Assembly: GCA_025766275.1 (NCBI GenBank)
Contig: JAFKAC010000153.1
Coordinates: 1-64,000, forward strand
Length of the DNA: 64,000 nt
Direction: 5' to 3'
Source: Lactarius indigo
Taxonomy: Eukaryota; Basidiomycota; Agaricomycetes; Russulales; Russulaceae
Within the stretch, counting starts at the first letter, position 1, and every line of letters begins with the position of its first letter. Below the pieces are notes generated by a model that was given only the letters and a program-made list of their open reading frames with translations, did no database searches and was not told the DNA's origin. This document shows positions 11,047-22,119 of this stretch, piece after piece. Made by a program: the position numbers and the translations under genes.

Positions 11047-12437
11047 TCAGACCGTTGGCAGGCCGTGGTAACCTTGCACTGGCAGGCGCAAGGGCTGCAT
11101 GTTGGTGGTGGGGTTGTTCCCGTTCAAATACTCATTGTACGATGCGACGGGAGCGTTCACGCTCGATGTGGAGGTCAGTACGCCTTGCTGATGGGAATTG
11201 ATGATCGTGTCGTTCGCGCCCTGTTCGCACCGCAACCATCACCACCACCACCAATTGAAAAATATGAGCACACAGAGAACAAGACGCTGAGGGGACAACA
11301 CACGTTGGACATTGTCTGTGATACCGACATGTGGCTGTATGAGGACGCAGGGTGAACCTGGCCCAAATGTGATGTCAATGGCGGAGGCGGCGCTCCCTCG
11401 ACCACGGGCGTGGCGGACGGCTGCTCTGCGCGCCATCGCCTTCGCCTTCGCCAGAAAGCGAATACGAGGCCAACCACGGCAGCTATGGCTAAGGCGCCAC
11501 CAGTGACGCCGCCTGCGATAGCGGCCGTGTTCGTCCCGCTCCCGGACCCAGATGAGGGTTCGATGGGTGCTCCTTGAAGGATCTCAGGAGTGTCTGAGAG
11601 GCGTTATATTAGACAAGGATCATAAAAGAATCGTAAAGGATAGTTTGATTGCCTACCGCCAACAATTTGCGCCGCGGTGGCATTCCAGAAATTTGCAAGC
11701 TAAGGGAAGGTGAAACTTTTAAGTCGGATGTTGGAAGGCGCAAACGGAAAACGAACCGTGATGTCGAGGAGGGCCCACCGTGGTACACGTGTTGCTACAG
11801 GTACAGGGTTGGGAAATCTGTGTGCCAAGATCCGTCGTTCAGGGTCAAGCACGAGCCAACCTGCTGTGATGGTCGACTCACGTGGAGATTTCTACAGTTC
11901 CTGTGCAATTTTGCGACCATTCGGTCCATCTGAATGGTGGAGGGGGAAATCAGACGAAAGGTGGTACAATAGAACTTAGACACACGATGTCGACAGCCCA
12001 AATTGGCATTCACCGCAGGCACTTAGAAGACTAAGTATTACGGTGCTGCACCAGCACGAGTTTGCTTGCTGGACTTTCTCTTTGGTAGGAGGCGAATATG
12101 AATCTCCCACAACCAAGAGGGGATCTACGGTAAACGCTGCTGGAGGTGAAGACATGGTGCAGTGTACACAAGTAAAATATCTTACTGCCACCGTAACATG
12201 TCGCCATCAAGTGCGCCAAAACTAGACACGGGTTTTGGCCAAGGGAGTTGAACGACTGGGTGCCGATCATAAATCAGCCCACATAAAGATTAGGTGATAG
12301 AGCTGTACCCATTCCCACGACGACTCGAGGTCAGTAGTACAAAGCGGGGCATCAATCTGAGCAACTACGAGGTCACTGGGGAAGAGAAGAAAAAGAGACG
12401 CGATCGCAGAGAGCCTTAACGACGCACCCCACTGCAT
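11047..12437 (-). CDS. Cys-rich ectodomain single-pass membrane protein, copy c3 (with tail)
   Basis: Eight-exon model from ATG 12437 (MQWGASLRLSAIASLF...). It reads through signal peptide, GQNPCLV exon, C-x-CSTVILSLLSAC exon, LWTEWSQNC exon, TRVPRWALLDIT exon and FWNATAAQIVGG exon. The stalk/membrane exon follows (AAIAGGVTGGALAIAAVVGLVFAFW then RRRRRWR) and the tail exon ends in GYHGLPTV. Splice phases agree throughout and no stop interrupts the model. The strongly basic RRRRRWR after the helix fixes an inside C-terminus. Intron 3 needs the less usual donor GTCGAC if the codon frame is kept. Closest to c7. Function unknown; secretory-pathway surface protein by topology. Confidence 0.75.
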
Positions 12438-12506
12438 GACTGCAAGGGGGGACAAAGCTAGGGTAGATTGATGACTCTCAGGCCTTGTCGTAGTGACAGA
12501 AGAAAG

Positions 12507-12513
12507 TTTTATA
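12507..12513 (-). promoter_or_regulatory. TATA box of c3
   Basis: Minus-strand TATAAAA about 70 nt upstream of the c3 ATG. Confidence 0.5.
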
Positions 12514-13580
12514 AAGGCCTGAGAGATTAAGTCCCCTGGCCCTGACCCGATAGGTAGGTCACCGATACCTGTCAGCCATTACACTGGCACTTGTAACAAG
12601 CCTCTTTTGACATGGAACGGATCATTATACATGGACGACAAACCGTGTGTTTTCAAAGTCTTCTTGTGGCGTGCGCGTGCTGTAAAAGGAAAGTTGTCAC
12701 ACAGTCAGCTGGACCACTTTGCCAAATGCCCAAAAAGCTGTCCCTATCACTTATTACGATAGCTACCGAAGTCTTCGTGTGCCTGTGATTGAACCCCAAC
12801 TTACTAAAAGTGCCACATTTTTCTTGTCTTCCGTTCGTTGGTGATCACGAATAAAAATAAATAAGATCGTGTCTAGTGTTGACAGTGATCTCCCATCAGA
12901 TCGTAGAGTGGATGGGAGAGTATCGTATCAGCAGTAGGCAGGCCATTGCAGCCTTTAGTTTGAGCCAAGGTTTGAGCACCCATCGTACGACATGACGGGA
13001 ACGTACACCTCTGGTGTGGAAGTCAGTACGCTTTCTTGCCGCGGGGGGACGTGCTCGGGTTGTTCGGGACCTGTTCGCACCGCAACCGGTATCACCGCCA
13101 GATAGGATATGAGCGCACAGGGAACGGGTAGACAATGTATATATAATGTCATCAGCGACCTCTTCATGTGGTAGTAAGACGGCATGGGGCGAATCTGGCT
13201 CGTCTGCGACGCCGCTGGCGATGTCGAGGCCTGCGCAGAAGATGAGGTGCTGGAGGTAGGGTCAACACTTGAGGAGGCCGACATGCCGATCAGTTCCCCT
13301 GGAAGGGTCTCGGGAATGCCTGAGGAGCGACAACCGGTCAGATGGGAACAGAGTAAAGATCATTTGATTGCATATTGCCGACAGCGAGCACCATGGTACA
13401 ATAGCGTTCCTGAGATTCATACACCGAGGGAAGGACTCCGAAGGAGATAGCAGTTAAGTCGGATTTGGGGGGAAGAGGGAAGACGCTAGCAGAGGAACGA
13501 ACAGTGATGGAGTGATGTCTCGGAGAGCCCACCGTGGTACACGTGTTCCTGTGGGTACCGGGTTAGGAAACTTATGTATG

Positions 13581-13595
13581 GAAATCCGTAGTTCA
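13581..13595. repeat. target site duplication, left
   Basis: GAAATCCGTAGTTCA, identical to 13876-13890, flanking the inserted element. Confidence 0.85.
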
Positions 13596-13875
13596 CTGCC
13601 CGGAATCCGGCTCGCCCCCTCCCGATGTGCCACCTGAACCCGACTAGGTAAAGGTATCGCGTCTATTTATCTTTTCTTCTACTTTGACCACTCTGCCTCC
13701 TATATTTCACCCTCCTACGGGGGTACCACCTAACCTTTTCTCCTGACTCGTTATTTTCTTACGTCTCGGGGCACCCATTCCACCATTTCTCATAACTGTA
13801 GTTCTACTGCGACCGGTCTGTATCTATGATGAGCACTCCGGAATATAAATGGACCCAAAAACAAAACAAAAAAAA
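13596..13875 (+). mobile_element. SINE-like retroposon insertion (about 280 bp) with 15-bp target duplication
   Basis: The 15 bases GAAATCCGTAGTTCA occur at 13581-13595 and again at 13876-13890. The 280 bp between them end in an A-rich tail (about 13855-13875), and the flanks continue the c4 gene sequence across the gap. A long target duplication plus a 3' A-rich tail is what target-primed reverse transcription leaves, so this is a short non-LTR retroposon, SINE or truncated LINE, in plus orientation. I could not recognise pol III boxes or relate the body to a known family, and I see no second copy in this window. Confidence 0.7.
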
Positions 13876-13890
13876 GAAATCCGTAGTTCA
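13876..13890. repeat. target site duplication, right
   Basis: GAAATCCGTAGTTCA, identical to 13581-13595; the family gene resumes directly after it. Confidence 0.85.
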
Positions 13891-14589
13891 AGGCCAGACA
13901 AAGATCAAAAAACCTGCTGCGATGCTTAAATCACGTGGCCAGGGAGGGATTTATGGTTCTTTTGCATTTTTGCGAATAATCTGACCAGAAGGCCGCACGA
14001 CCGATACGACCATCTACAGTGGCACTGAGGGATGAATCACATGTTCAGTGGTGAGTGTGGATATTGACTAGCACTGACTAAGGACGTGTCATCAGAATAT
14101 TGGGTCTTGTAGAACAATCTACGTTGCTGCCAGTGAGGAGCTCCAGATAAGTCCGTATAATTGATGGGAATATTGATGGCAGGGTCCCGCATTTCTCGGA
14201 TAATACCGAGGTCACGCGATATGCCAAAACTGACCGGTTATATAATTATCTAATGGAACGGAACCGTTGGGTTATCCAACACCCTTAAGCTGGAATAAAT
14301 CAATGACAATGGTATTCCCAGCGATCTTGTATGTGATTTCACCACCCTATAAGACGATCTTTGTGGGTCGCTTACCTTGTCTTACTGAGGACGCATGCTC
14401 GCGCGGCACTGAATGAGAGAGCGAGGGGGCAAACGTGAAAAAATGTTCGACTGGCCGCGCGGTCATGGTATGGGACACGAAGACAAAAAAAACATTGTGA
14501 TTAAGGAACGAGCAGGTGTGCTAGGAGCAGACTAAGATCGAAAGGGAATGAGGGCCGGTAAACGATTAAGTGTGATAGTCCATGCGCTA

Positions 14590-14870
14590 GTAGAGACTGG
14601 GCGGAAGCACGAAGTGCTTCTATCAAATATTTGGTGGTTTGTGTCCGAGTCGAGGTCACGACGGGCGGGTGGGAAGCCTCCCGGAGTGTGCCGATGCGCG
14701 AGGGACAAAACCGCTTCTTCATCGATCCTTTTGGCAGTTTTACTTCTAGGGTGTGGCGGGCAGGTGAAAAAAAAAGAAGAGAGTGTTACGGTTCTTTGAA
14801 CTGGTTGAGGAAATGCAAGAGGAAATGGATGGACAAGTGGCAGCACGGAAGAAAGGGATGGGCCACGTTC
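14590..14870 (-). repeat. inverted repeat, left arm
   Basis: Its reverse complement aligns with 15520-15765. Shared blocks include CCCGCCCGTCG-GACCTCG-CTCGGA, ATCGATGAAGAAGC versus ATCTTCATCAACTCGC, and TACTTCGTGCTT versus CACTTCGTGCTT. The arms are diverged, with gaps. Confidence 0.5.
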
Positions 14871-15519
14871 CGCCCTGTGCGCTCGCACAAAGATTATGCT
14901 CTAAGCCTGCGCTCATTCCTCGCTCCGCCTCAGACCCGCTAACTATCTGATATGCCAAGGGAGAAACAAAAGCAAGATATGTGTACCATGGTAATGCTAC
15001 CTTTTGAAATTTTTTTTTTCATGCACACAAGGACTTTCTGTTCACCCGGAAAATTGGCAGGTCTATGCCGGAGCGACGAAGGAGCGGCGGCATTGTAAGG
15101 GACACCCTTGCGTTAGGCTCGAAACCACTTATTCTCACCATACCCCAAGCCATACCCGCCATCCGACCACAACTACCTATTCCGCACTCACCGCAACCTG
15201 TCAGGCTCGATACAGCCTAGCGAGCCTCAAGGCGCATTATATTACTTTGGATACCGGACTGTTTTCATGTATATAAGGGTACAGCCCTCCTCTCGGGAAA
15301 GATAGCACCCCGCTCAATCCCCCTCTGTTGCTCCTGCTGAGCATTTGTGTTCCTGCATGCGTTTCTCATATCTCGCTGATATCCATCCTCCTCGTGTCCA
15401 CCTGACATTTTCCTAAAAAGGGTCGCTGACCTAATTGTTGAACTCGTACAGTACACAGCGTCTTTGACTCGGACTCGCTACAGCATAACATAGCCTTTCT
15501 TTGAGTGAACGAACGATGC

Positions 15520-15765
15520 GGCACATGCTTGTTCCTCTTTTTCTTCTTGCCACCTGCCACCTGTCCTCCCAAGCTCTTGACTGGATCAAGGAACCAGAAC
15601 ACTTATCTTGCCTGTCCCACACGCTCAGTGATTGCCAGGATCGGTGATGAGACTATGTTTTCCGATCTTCATCAACTCGCTCCTACCCGCCCGTCGCGAC
15701 CTCGCCTCGGAAACACAAACCTCTCATCCTCGATCGAGCAAGTACTTCGTGCTTTTGCCTAGTTT
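15520..15765 (+). repeat. inverted repeat, right arm
   Basis: Opposite-orientation partner of 14590-14870, about 650 bp away. It may be two copies of an unknown dispersed element or the ends of one decayed element. Confidence 0.5.
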
Positions 15766-16685
15766 CCTTGCTAGTTTCTGTGCAGTCCGCCCGCTCAGAT
15801 ATTTTCTCACTACTGCCTATTACATGCACTATGCGCCTGTACCCTTGCCTCCCGGTGCCATCCCGAACTTAACACGGTGACTCCCAAAGACAGAAACCCA
15901 CTCACTCACGGCCCAGTTGCCAGTGCCGGCTGACTTCACACTGGCTCAGGATTTTGCCATTGCGCTGGGCCCATCCTCCCATGATTTCGCGTTCTTCCGA
16001 ACTTGAGTTTGGCTGGAGGACCTAAGAAAATACGGCGCAAGCAATACATAAGCGGAGGTCCAAGTCACTCACCACGCCGCTCCGCTTTCGCTGTTCCTGG
16101 GTTCCTGGAGTCTGTGCTTGGTCTGTGGCTCGATGAGCGAAACTACTGCGAGTATCTCCAACGGCGGAGTATTGAAGTTACGCAAGAGATTTAGAAAAAA
16201 TGAGTGAGGTTATGTTTGCCTATTTCAAGGCAGAAAACTAAGGCTATATACACTGGGACAGTACTGTGGATGTGCGCCATTGGATGTAGAGTATGGCAGT
16301 GCCAACAGACAGAGTTTATTAGTGAAGGATATACCACAGGGCCTATTTGATTCACTCCTGTAGATGAAGAACCAATAAGAGAGCTTGAGGCGGAGCCCGA
16401 GAATATCGATTGCGCGATAGCAAGGTGCACACATATGATGGTGTTGCCGCGCCGTAGTAGCATAGCAACCAATGGGTTTCCATTCAATGAACCTTAGTAC
16501 ACTTCACTTTCTTGGTATGTTAAGGTGTAGCCCTCGCAAAGGAATAACGTCACAACCAAGGATCGCGAACAAATGACAAGAAATGTGAATGTTCGATTAT
16601 TGGATCCGCGTCACTTGTTAACAAGAAAACAGACACACAGACACATGCACACATGTACGCGCACGCACGCAGCTTTAGCTGGCGA

Positions 16686-17819
16686 TCACAGAAAGACGAG
16701 AAGAAGCGACAAAAAGACGGCAGCCATGGTTATGATTCCACGGGCGACGCTGCTGGTGTTGGCGCCCATGTTCAACCTGATCCCGGAAGAAGTGAACGAG
16801 GGGGAAGTAGGTTCTGGCACGGTGGGAAAAGAGGTGCTGGAGGTATGGCTAATGGTAAAGGTAGGCGTGGGGATGGAGGTTGACCTTGTTGTAAATGTGG
16901 GCGAGGGGCTAGAGGTAGACTTTATAGTAAAGGTGGCTGGAGTGTCAATCCGTTGCCCTGGAAAGATCTCGGGGGTGTCTAAACAAAGATGGTCGGTCAA
17001 ACGAGGACGGTAAGGAGAAAGGTTTTATTGCTTGCCGCCAACAAGCTGAGCCGTACTGGCACTCCAAAAGTTCACAAACTGTAGAGAGGGGTTAATTAGG
17101 TTTTGGGGGAGGGGCTTGTGGGGGACGAACTGTGATATCAATGAGAGCCCATTGTGGCACACGTGTTCCTGCTGGTACGGGGTTGGGGAATCTACGTGGG
17201 AAATTCAGCACTACCCCGGGCTGGGACCACATATTAGCCAATATACCGCAACGGTCGACTTACGTAGAGGGTTCCAGGGTTCTTGCACAATTTTGGCGAT
17301 ATTCGGACCAGCTGAATCACGAAATAGAATATTAGGCGAAAGGCAGTGCAATGGAACTCGACGTACAATAACGACTGGCCTCCTTGGCATTCACTGCAGG
17401 CACTTATGAGACTGAATGCCACAGTGTTGCACCAGCACAAGCCCGCTTCCTGGACTTCTTGTCTGCTAGGGCCCGCATATGCAGTATCTCCCAGACCCAG
17501 GGGATTCACGGCGAACGCTGCCGGAGGTGAGGACGTGATGCGAACCACACAAGGGTTTTAAAACACATTACCGCCACGGTAACATGTCGACATCATGTAC
17601 GCTGTGATTGTACACGGGTTTTGGCCAAGAGAGTTGAACGACTGGGTGTCGATCATAAACCAGCCCGAATGAAGAATGGGCAATAAACCGTACCCATTTC
17701 CACGACGACACTACGTCAGTGCAGCTAGGAGCACTAATCTGAGCAACTACCAGGTCACTGGTGACGAGGAAAAAAAGCGATGCGACCACAGCGAGGCTTG
17801 GCGACGTCCTCCACTGCAT
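16686..17819 (-). CDS. Cys-rich ectodomain surface protein, copy c5 (tail-less)
   Basis: From ATG 17819: signal peptide ending SDLVVAQ, then exons with GQNPC, C-x-CNTVAFSLISAC, HWSEYRQNC, TRVPQWALIDIT and FWSASTAQLVGG. The long Thr/Ser stalk has three imperfect repeats of the type TFT-STS-PTPT. The C-terminal hydrophobic run ITMAAVFLSLLLVFL is followed at once by the stop, so it has no tail. The intron after the VGG exon needs a GC donor (GCAAGC) where the paralogues have GT, consistent with a GC-AG intron. One residue of the usual TCYGG motif is changed to TCYRG. Probably GPI-type or tail-less anchored. Function unknown. Confidence 0.7.
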
Positions 17820-17888
17820 AATTGCGAGGAGGGACAAAAGTAGGATCGATAAGTGGGTCCCAGAGATTGCTGTAGTGACATAGCTAGG

Positions 17889-17895
17889 TCTTATA
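17889..17895 (-). promoter_or_regulatory. TATA-like box of c5
   Basis: Minus-strand TATAAGA about 70-76 nt upstream of the c5 ATG. Confidence 0.45.
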
Positions 17896-18689
17896 AAGGA
17901 CCCAGGAGAATCAGGTCTCTGGGCCCGTCAATTACCCATTCACTGGTACTGGCGCAAGCGATGCATCTTTGGACCATTAGGGACGACAATCATGTGTGTG
18001 CCAAGTCTTCGTGCTTTTGTGACACAACCCCACTCTTACTGTAAAAGGAAGGTCATCACATGGCTGGCTGTCACTGAAATCTTTTGCCAAGAGTACTGGC
18101 GCCTAATCACTAGTAGCACCCCCAGATCAAGCCCCAGATTCATCCCCATCCACTACGACAACTTCGTGTGACCGCGATTGAACTACCAACTTGTCCGTCA
18201 CGATATAACTAACAGCGGTGGTTGTCAGAGAGCACTTGGAAGAGCACGTTTTCTTGACCCTTTCCTTGACCTTTTCGTTGGTGTCCCCAAGTCACAAAAA
18301 AAACAATACGATCCTTGCTTATCAGTGCGGACTACTAGTAGTATATCACATAGTCTACTTGGTCAAATTGATCCACACTTATTTGGGCGGAGGATCAAGT
18401 AAGAGAGAAGGCAGAGAACACGACGGGGTGCCCCGAGAATATCAATCGTGCGATAGTAAGATGACATGGAACGGTGTAATCGTAGAGCAACCACCACTGG
18501 GTTCAGCCTCGCCTTCCTGGTGGTGTAGAGTATGGGATTCCTGAGGAAATAATGCCGCAGTCAAGGACAACGAACAAATAAGTGGCAGGCAAACGTGCTG
18601 TTAGTCCGTATCACCCGTCATCAAAAAAACAGACACAGTCCAAGTCACGCACGCACACGCACACGACTTTAGCTGGCGTCACCAGGAGA

Positions 18690-19768
18690 TCACAAGAGCC
18701 CAGAAAAAAGTGATAAAAGGAGGCCTACGATGGCAGCTATGGCCGTGATGCGAAATATGACGCCGCCCGCGAACGCGCCGTTGTACAACCCGCTCGCGGA
18801 AGAGGTGAACGAGGGTGAGGTGGGTGCGGGCACGAAGGTGGGAGAGGATGAACTTGTGGTAGAAATGGGTGGGGTGTTGATCAGTACGCCTGGAAAGATC
18901 TCCGGGACATCTAAGGAACGACAGTTGGTCAGATGAGAACTGTAAAGGGAGAAGGTTTAATTGCATACCGCCGATAAGTCGCGCAGAGCCGGAACTCCAG
19001 ATGCTGTAACGCTGTGGAAGGGAGACGCCAATCAAGTTGGGTCTTTGAGAAGGGGGCCAGCGGGGAAACGAACCGAGGTGTCCTGGAGAGCCCATTGTGG
19101 TACGCGTGTTCCGGCAGGTACTGGGTTGGGAAATCTGTGTGGAAATCAGGCGGCGCCGGTCAGGGTGAAGACCAGACTTAAGCCAGTGACGCAATGGTCG
19201 ACTCACGTAGAGGGGTTCAGGATGCTCGTACAATTTCGGTGATATTCGGACCACCTGAATGGGGAAAAGGGAAATTAGTAGGTGAAATGTCGCGTGACGG
19301 AACTAGATTGTACAATAACGACAGCCCTCCTTGACAATTGGCGCAGGCACTTATGAGATTGTATGCCACAGTGTTGCACCAGCACGGGTTTGCTTCTAGG
19401 TTCTCTTCCCTGCTAGGGCCCGCATATGAATGTCCTACACCGAGGATGGGGCCCACGATAAACGCTGTTGGAGGTGAGGACACGAGGCGGTGCACGCAGA
19501 GTTTGAAAATATATTACCGCCACCGTAACATGTTGACATCATATACGCTGTGACTAGACACGGATCTTGGTCAAGTGAGTTGAATGACTGGATGTTTATT
19601 GTAAACCAGTTCACATAGAGAGAATAGTCGGTAAAGCCGTACCCATCCCCACGACGACACTGTGTCAGTGCAAATCGGGGCATCGATTTGAGCAATTATG
19701 AGGTCACCGGCTAAGAGGAGAAAAAAAGACGTGATCCTAGCAAGACTCGAAGATAACTTCCACTGCAT
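18690..19768 (-). CDS. Cys-rich ectodomain surface protein, copy c6 (tail-less)
   Basis: From ATG 19768 (MQWKLSSSLARITSFFLLLAG...). Exons carry DQDPCLV, C-x-CNTVAYNLISAC, LWSEYHRNC, TRVPQWALQDT and W-x7-ARLIGG, then a Thr/Ser/Pro stalk. The C-terminal hydrophobic segment (ITAIAAIVGLLLSLFSGLL) ends the protein without a tail. It is the closest relative of c2, with nearly identical signal peptide and first exon, and its 5' flank (19900-20330) matches the c2 5' flank (10630-10990). This shows that the two arose by block duplication. Confidence 0.72.
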
Positions 19769-19824
19769 GACTGCAAGTAGGGACAAAGCTAGGGTCGATA
19801 AGTCACTCTAGTGGCAGGATGATA

Positions 19825-19831
19825 CCTTATA
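19825..19831 (-). promoter_or_regulatory. TATA-like box of c6
   Basis: Minus-strand TATAAGG about 60 nt upstream of the c6 ATG. Confidence 0.45.
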
Positions 19832-20374
19832 AAAGACGCTAAAGGATCAGGCTTCCAGGTCCGGGCACAGTGAAGTTCAGTCATTGATATCTGTCAGTCG
19901 CCCGTATACAGGGACAAGAATGCTTCTCTTGACCATCAAGGAATAAATGGCGTACAAGGATGATAATCATGTGTGCCAAGACTTCGTGCTTTCCCGACAA
20001 GACGACCGAATGCCCCACGCTTACTGAACAAATGGAGGTTGTCATATGGTCAGCCGTCACCAGACCCTTTGCCAAGTGTTCTGGCGTCTATGTTGCGTTT
20101 CGCCCTGATTCACATGACAAAGAAAAACTTTGGTGAGTCCGATATATGTAGACGCGAATGTCGGTTTTCCAGCACAGTAGTCCGAAAGAGGCTAACAAGG
20201 CGGTCCCTACAACTACGACGGCTACTGGAGTCTTCGTGTGCCCCCGATTGATCCGAGTTTTTGTGTCCATACAACACGCACGCGTGGTTCCTAATGTCCT
20301 CTTTCGTTGACGACCACAAAGTCAAAAAAAGGATACGATGGGTGTCTGGGGATCGCAGAGCGGATAGGAGAGGA

Positions 20375-21708
20375 TCAGACCGTAGGCAGGCCATGGTATC
20401 CCTGCACTGGCAGGCGCAAGGGTTGCATGTTATTGGGATTGTTCCCGTTCGGTGTTGAGGTTAGTACACCTTCTTGCTGCTGGGGGTAAGTGGTCATGTT
20501 GTTCGCCCCCTATTGGCGCCGCAACCACCACCACGAAAAAAAGATGAGTACATAAAGAACAAGACGCCGAGGAGACAACGCACGTTCAACATCGCCTGCC
20601 AGTGCGGCACCTGCGTGTGGCCGTACGAGGGCACAGAGTGAACTTGGCCCAGCTGCAATGCAGATGGAGGCTGCGCGTCCTCGACCACGGTCGTGGCAGA
20701 TGGCTTCTGCACGCGCCGTCGCCTTCGCCAGAAGGCGAACACAAGGCCGGCGACGGCGGCCATCACTATGACGCCACCAGCGACGCCGCCTGCGATAGCA
20801 CCTGTATTTGGCCCGCCCCCAGATGAGGTACGGATAAGAGCACCTGGAAGGATCTCGGGAGTGTCTGAGAGTCGGCCGATTAGACAAGAATCGTAAAAGA
20901 ATCGTAAAGGGGAGAGGTTTGGATTGCTTACCGCCTACATTTCGCGCCGCGGTGGCACTCCAGATATTCGTACGCTGAGGGAAGGTGAAACTTTTAAGTT
21001 GGTTTGGGAACGCGCAAACGAGGAACGAACCGTGATGTCGAGGAGAGCCCACTGTGGTACGCGTGTTCCTACAGGTACCGGGTTAAGAAACCTGTGTGTC
21101 GAGATCCTCCACTCAGGGCCAAGCATGAGCCAACCTGCTGCGATGGCCGACTCACGTGGAGGGTTTTATTATCCCCGTGCAATTTTGCGAAAATTGGGTC
21201 CATCTCAATCGTGAAAGGGGCGTTAGGCGAAAAGCGATGCAATGGAACTTAGACGCACGATTTAGACAGCCCTCTTTGGCACTCTCCGCAGGCACTTATG
21301 AGACTGAGTATCACGGTGCTGCACCAGCACGAGTTTGCTTCCTGGACTTGTTTTACGGTAGGAGACGAATATGAATCTCCAACACCCAGGAGGGAGCCCA
21401 CAATAAACGCTGCTGGCAGTGAGGACACAAGGCGGCGTACACAAGCAAAATATTATTACCGCCACCGTAACATGTTGCCATCAAGTGCGCCGAGACTAGA
21501 CATGGATTTTGGTCAAGAGAGTTGAATGACTAGGTGCCGATCATAAATCAACCTACATAAAGATTAGGTGGTAAAGCCGTACCCATTCCCACGACGACTC
21601 AAAGTCAGTGCAGCTCGGGGCATCGACCTGAGCAACTACGAGGTCACCGGCGAAGGAGGGAAAAAGAGACGTAATCGTAGCGAGACTCGATGATACCCTC
21701 CACTGCAT
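20375..21708 (-). CDS. Cys-rich ectodomain single-pass membrane protein, copy c7 (with tail)
   Basis: From ATG 21708 (MQWRVSSSLATITSLF...). Exons carry DQNPCLV, C-x-CSTVILSLISAC, WTQFSQNC, TRVPQWALLDIT and IWSATAARNVGG. The stalk is very short (TSSGGGPNTG), followed directly by a membrane helix (GGVIVMAAVAGLVFAFW) and RRRRRVQK. The tail ends in GYHGLPTV like c1 and c3. All splice phases agree and no stop interrupts. Closest to c3. With only a short stalk, the ectodomain would sit close to the membrane. Function unknown. Confidence 0.75.
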
Positions 21709-21768
21709 GACTGCAAGTAGGGACAGAGCTAGGATGGATAGGCGACTCTACTGGTGACAGGAAAAAAG

Positions 21769-21775
21769 ACTTATA
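21769..21775 (-). promoter_or_regulatory. TATA-like box of c7
   Basis: Minus-strand TATAAGT about 61-67 nt upstream of the c7 ATG. Confidence 0.45.
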
Positions 21776-22119
21776 AAAGACCCTCGAGGATCAGGATTCC
21801 AGGCACGGGCCCGTTCGGATGTCGGCACTTACAATAAACCAGTATTTTTCTGACATTGCTGAAGGGATGGGTCGATACAAGGTTCAAGGACGACAATCCA
21901 AGTGTTTGCCAAGCCTTCGTAGAATGTGCGCCCACTGTAAAAAGGAAAGTCATCAGATTGCAAGTTGTCACGGTACCTTGTCCCAAGAGCACTAGAGTTT
22001 AAGTAGCGTTACTCCATTCGTTGATGATCACAAAGTCAAAGTCAAAAGAAAAAAAAAAAAAAAGACCGCCCTTCGGGCTGACAATGAACCCCTCCCCTCG
22101 GATCGCAGAGTGGATAGGA

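Larger units (their letters stand above)
12955..13995 (-). pseudogene. membrane-protein family pseudogene c4 with inserted element
   Basis: Exon 4 (WSDYSQKC, with altered CKRT), exon 5 (TRVPRWALRDI) and the stalk exon are recognisable. The stalk, however, runs directly from SSAQASTSP into the tail motif SYYHM, so the whole membrane helix and basic anchor are deleted. The tail exon is frameshifted (VPNNPSTSP then off frame) and lacks the GYHGLPTV end. Exons 1-3 with the signal peptide are not found upstream. A 280-bp element with a target duplication is inserted in intron 4. The gene is dead. Confidence 0.75.
13996..16685. other. 2.7-kb stretch without recognisable gene, holding an inverted repeat
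   Basis: Several ORFs of 60-118 codons occur on both strands but overlap one another and show no motif, so I call none. The stretch contains a diverged inverted repeat (arms near 14590-14870 and 15520-15765). At about 16390-16480 there is a segment similar to 18430-18510, shared 3' flank of copies c5 and c6. Confidence 0.5.

Noticed and set aside
14532..14888. Overlapping 70-118 codon ORFs on both strands
   Set aside because: They lie in an inverted-repeat arm and lack any protein feature.
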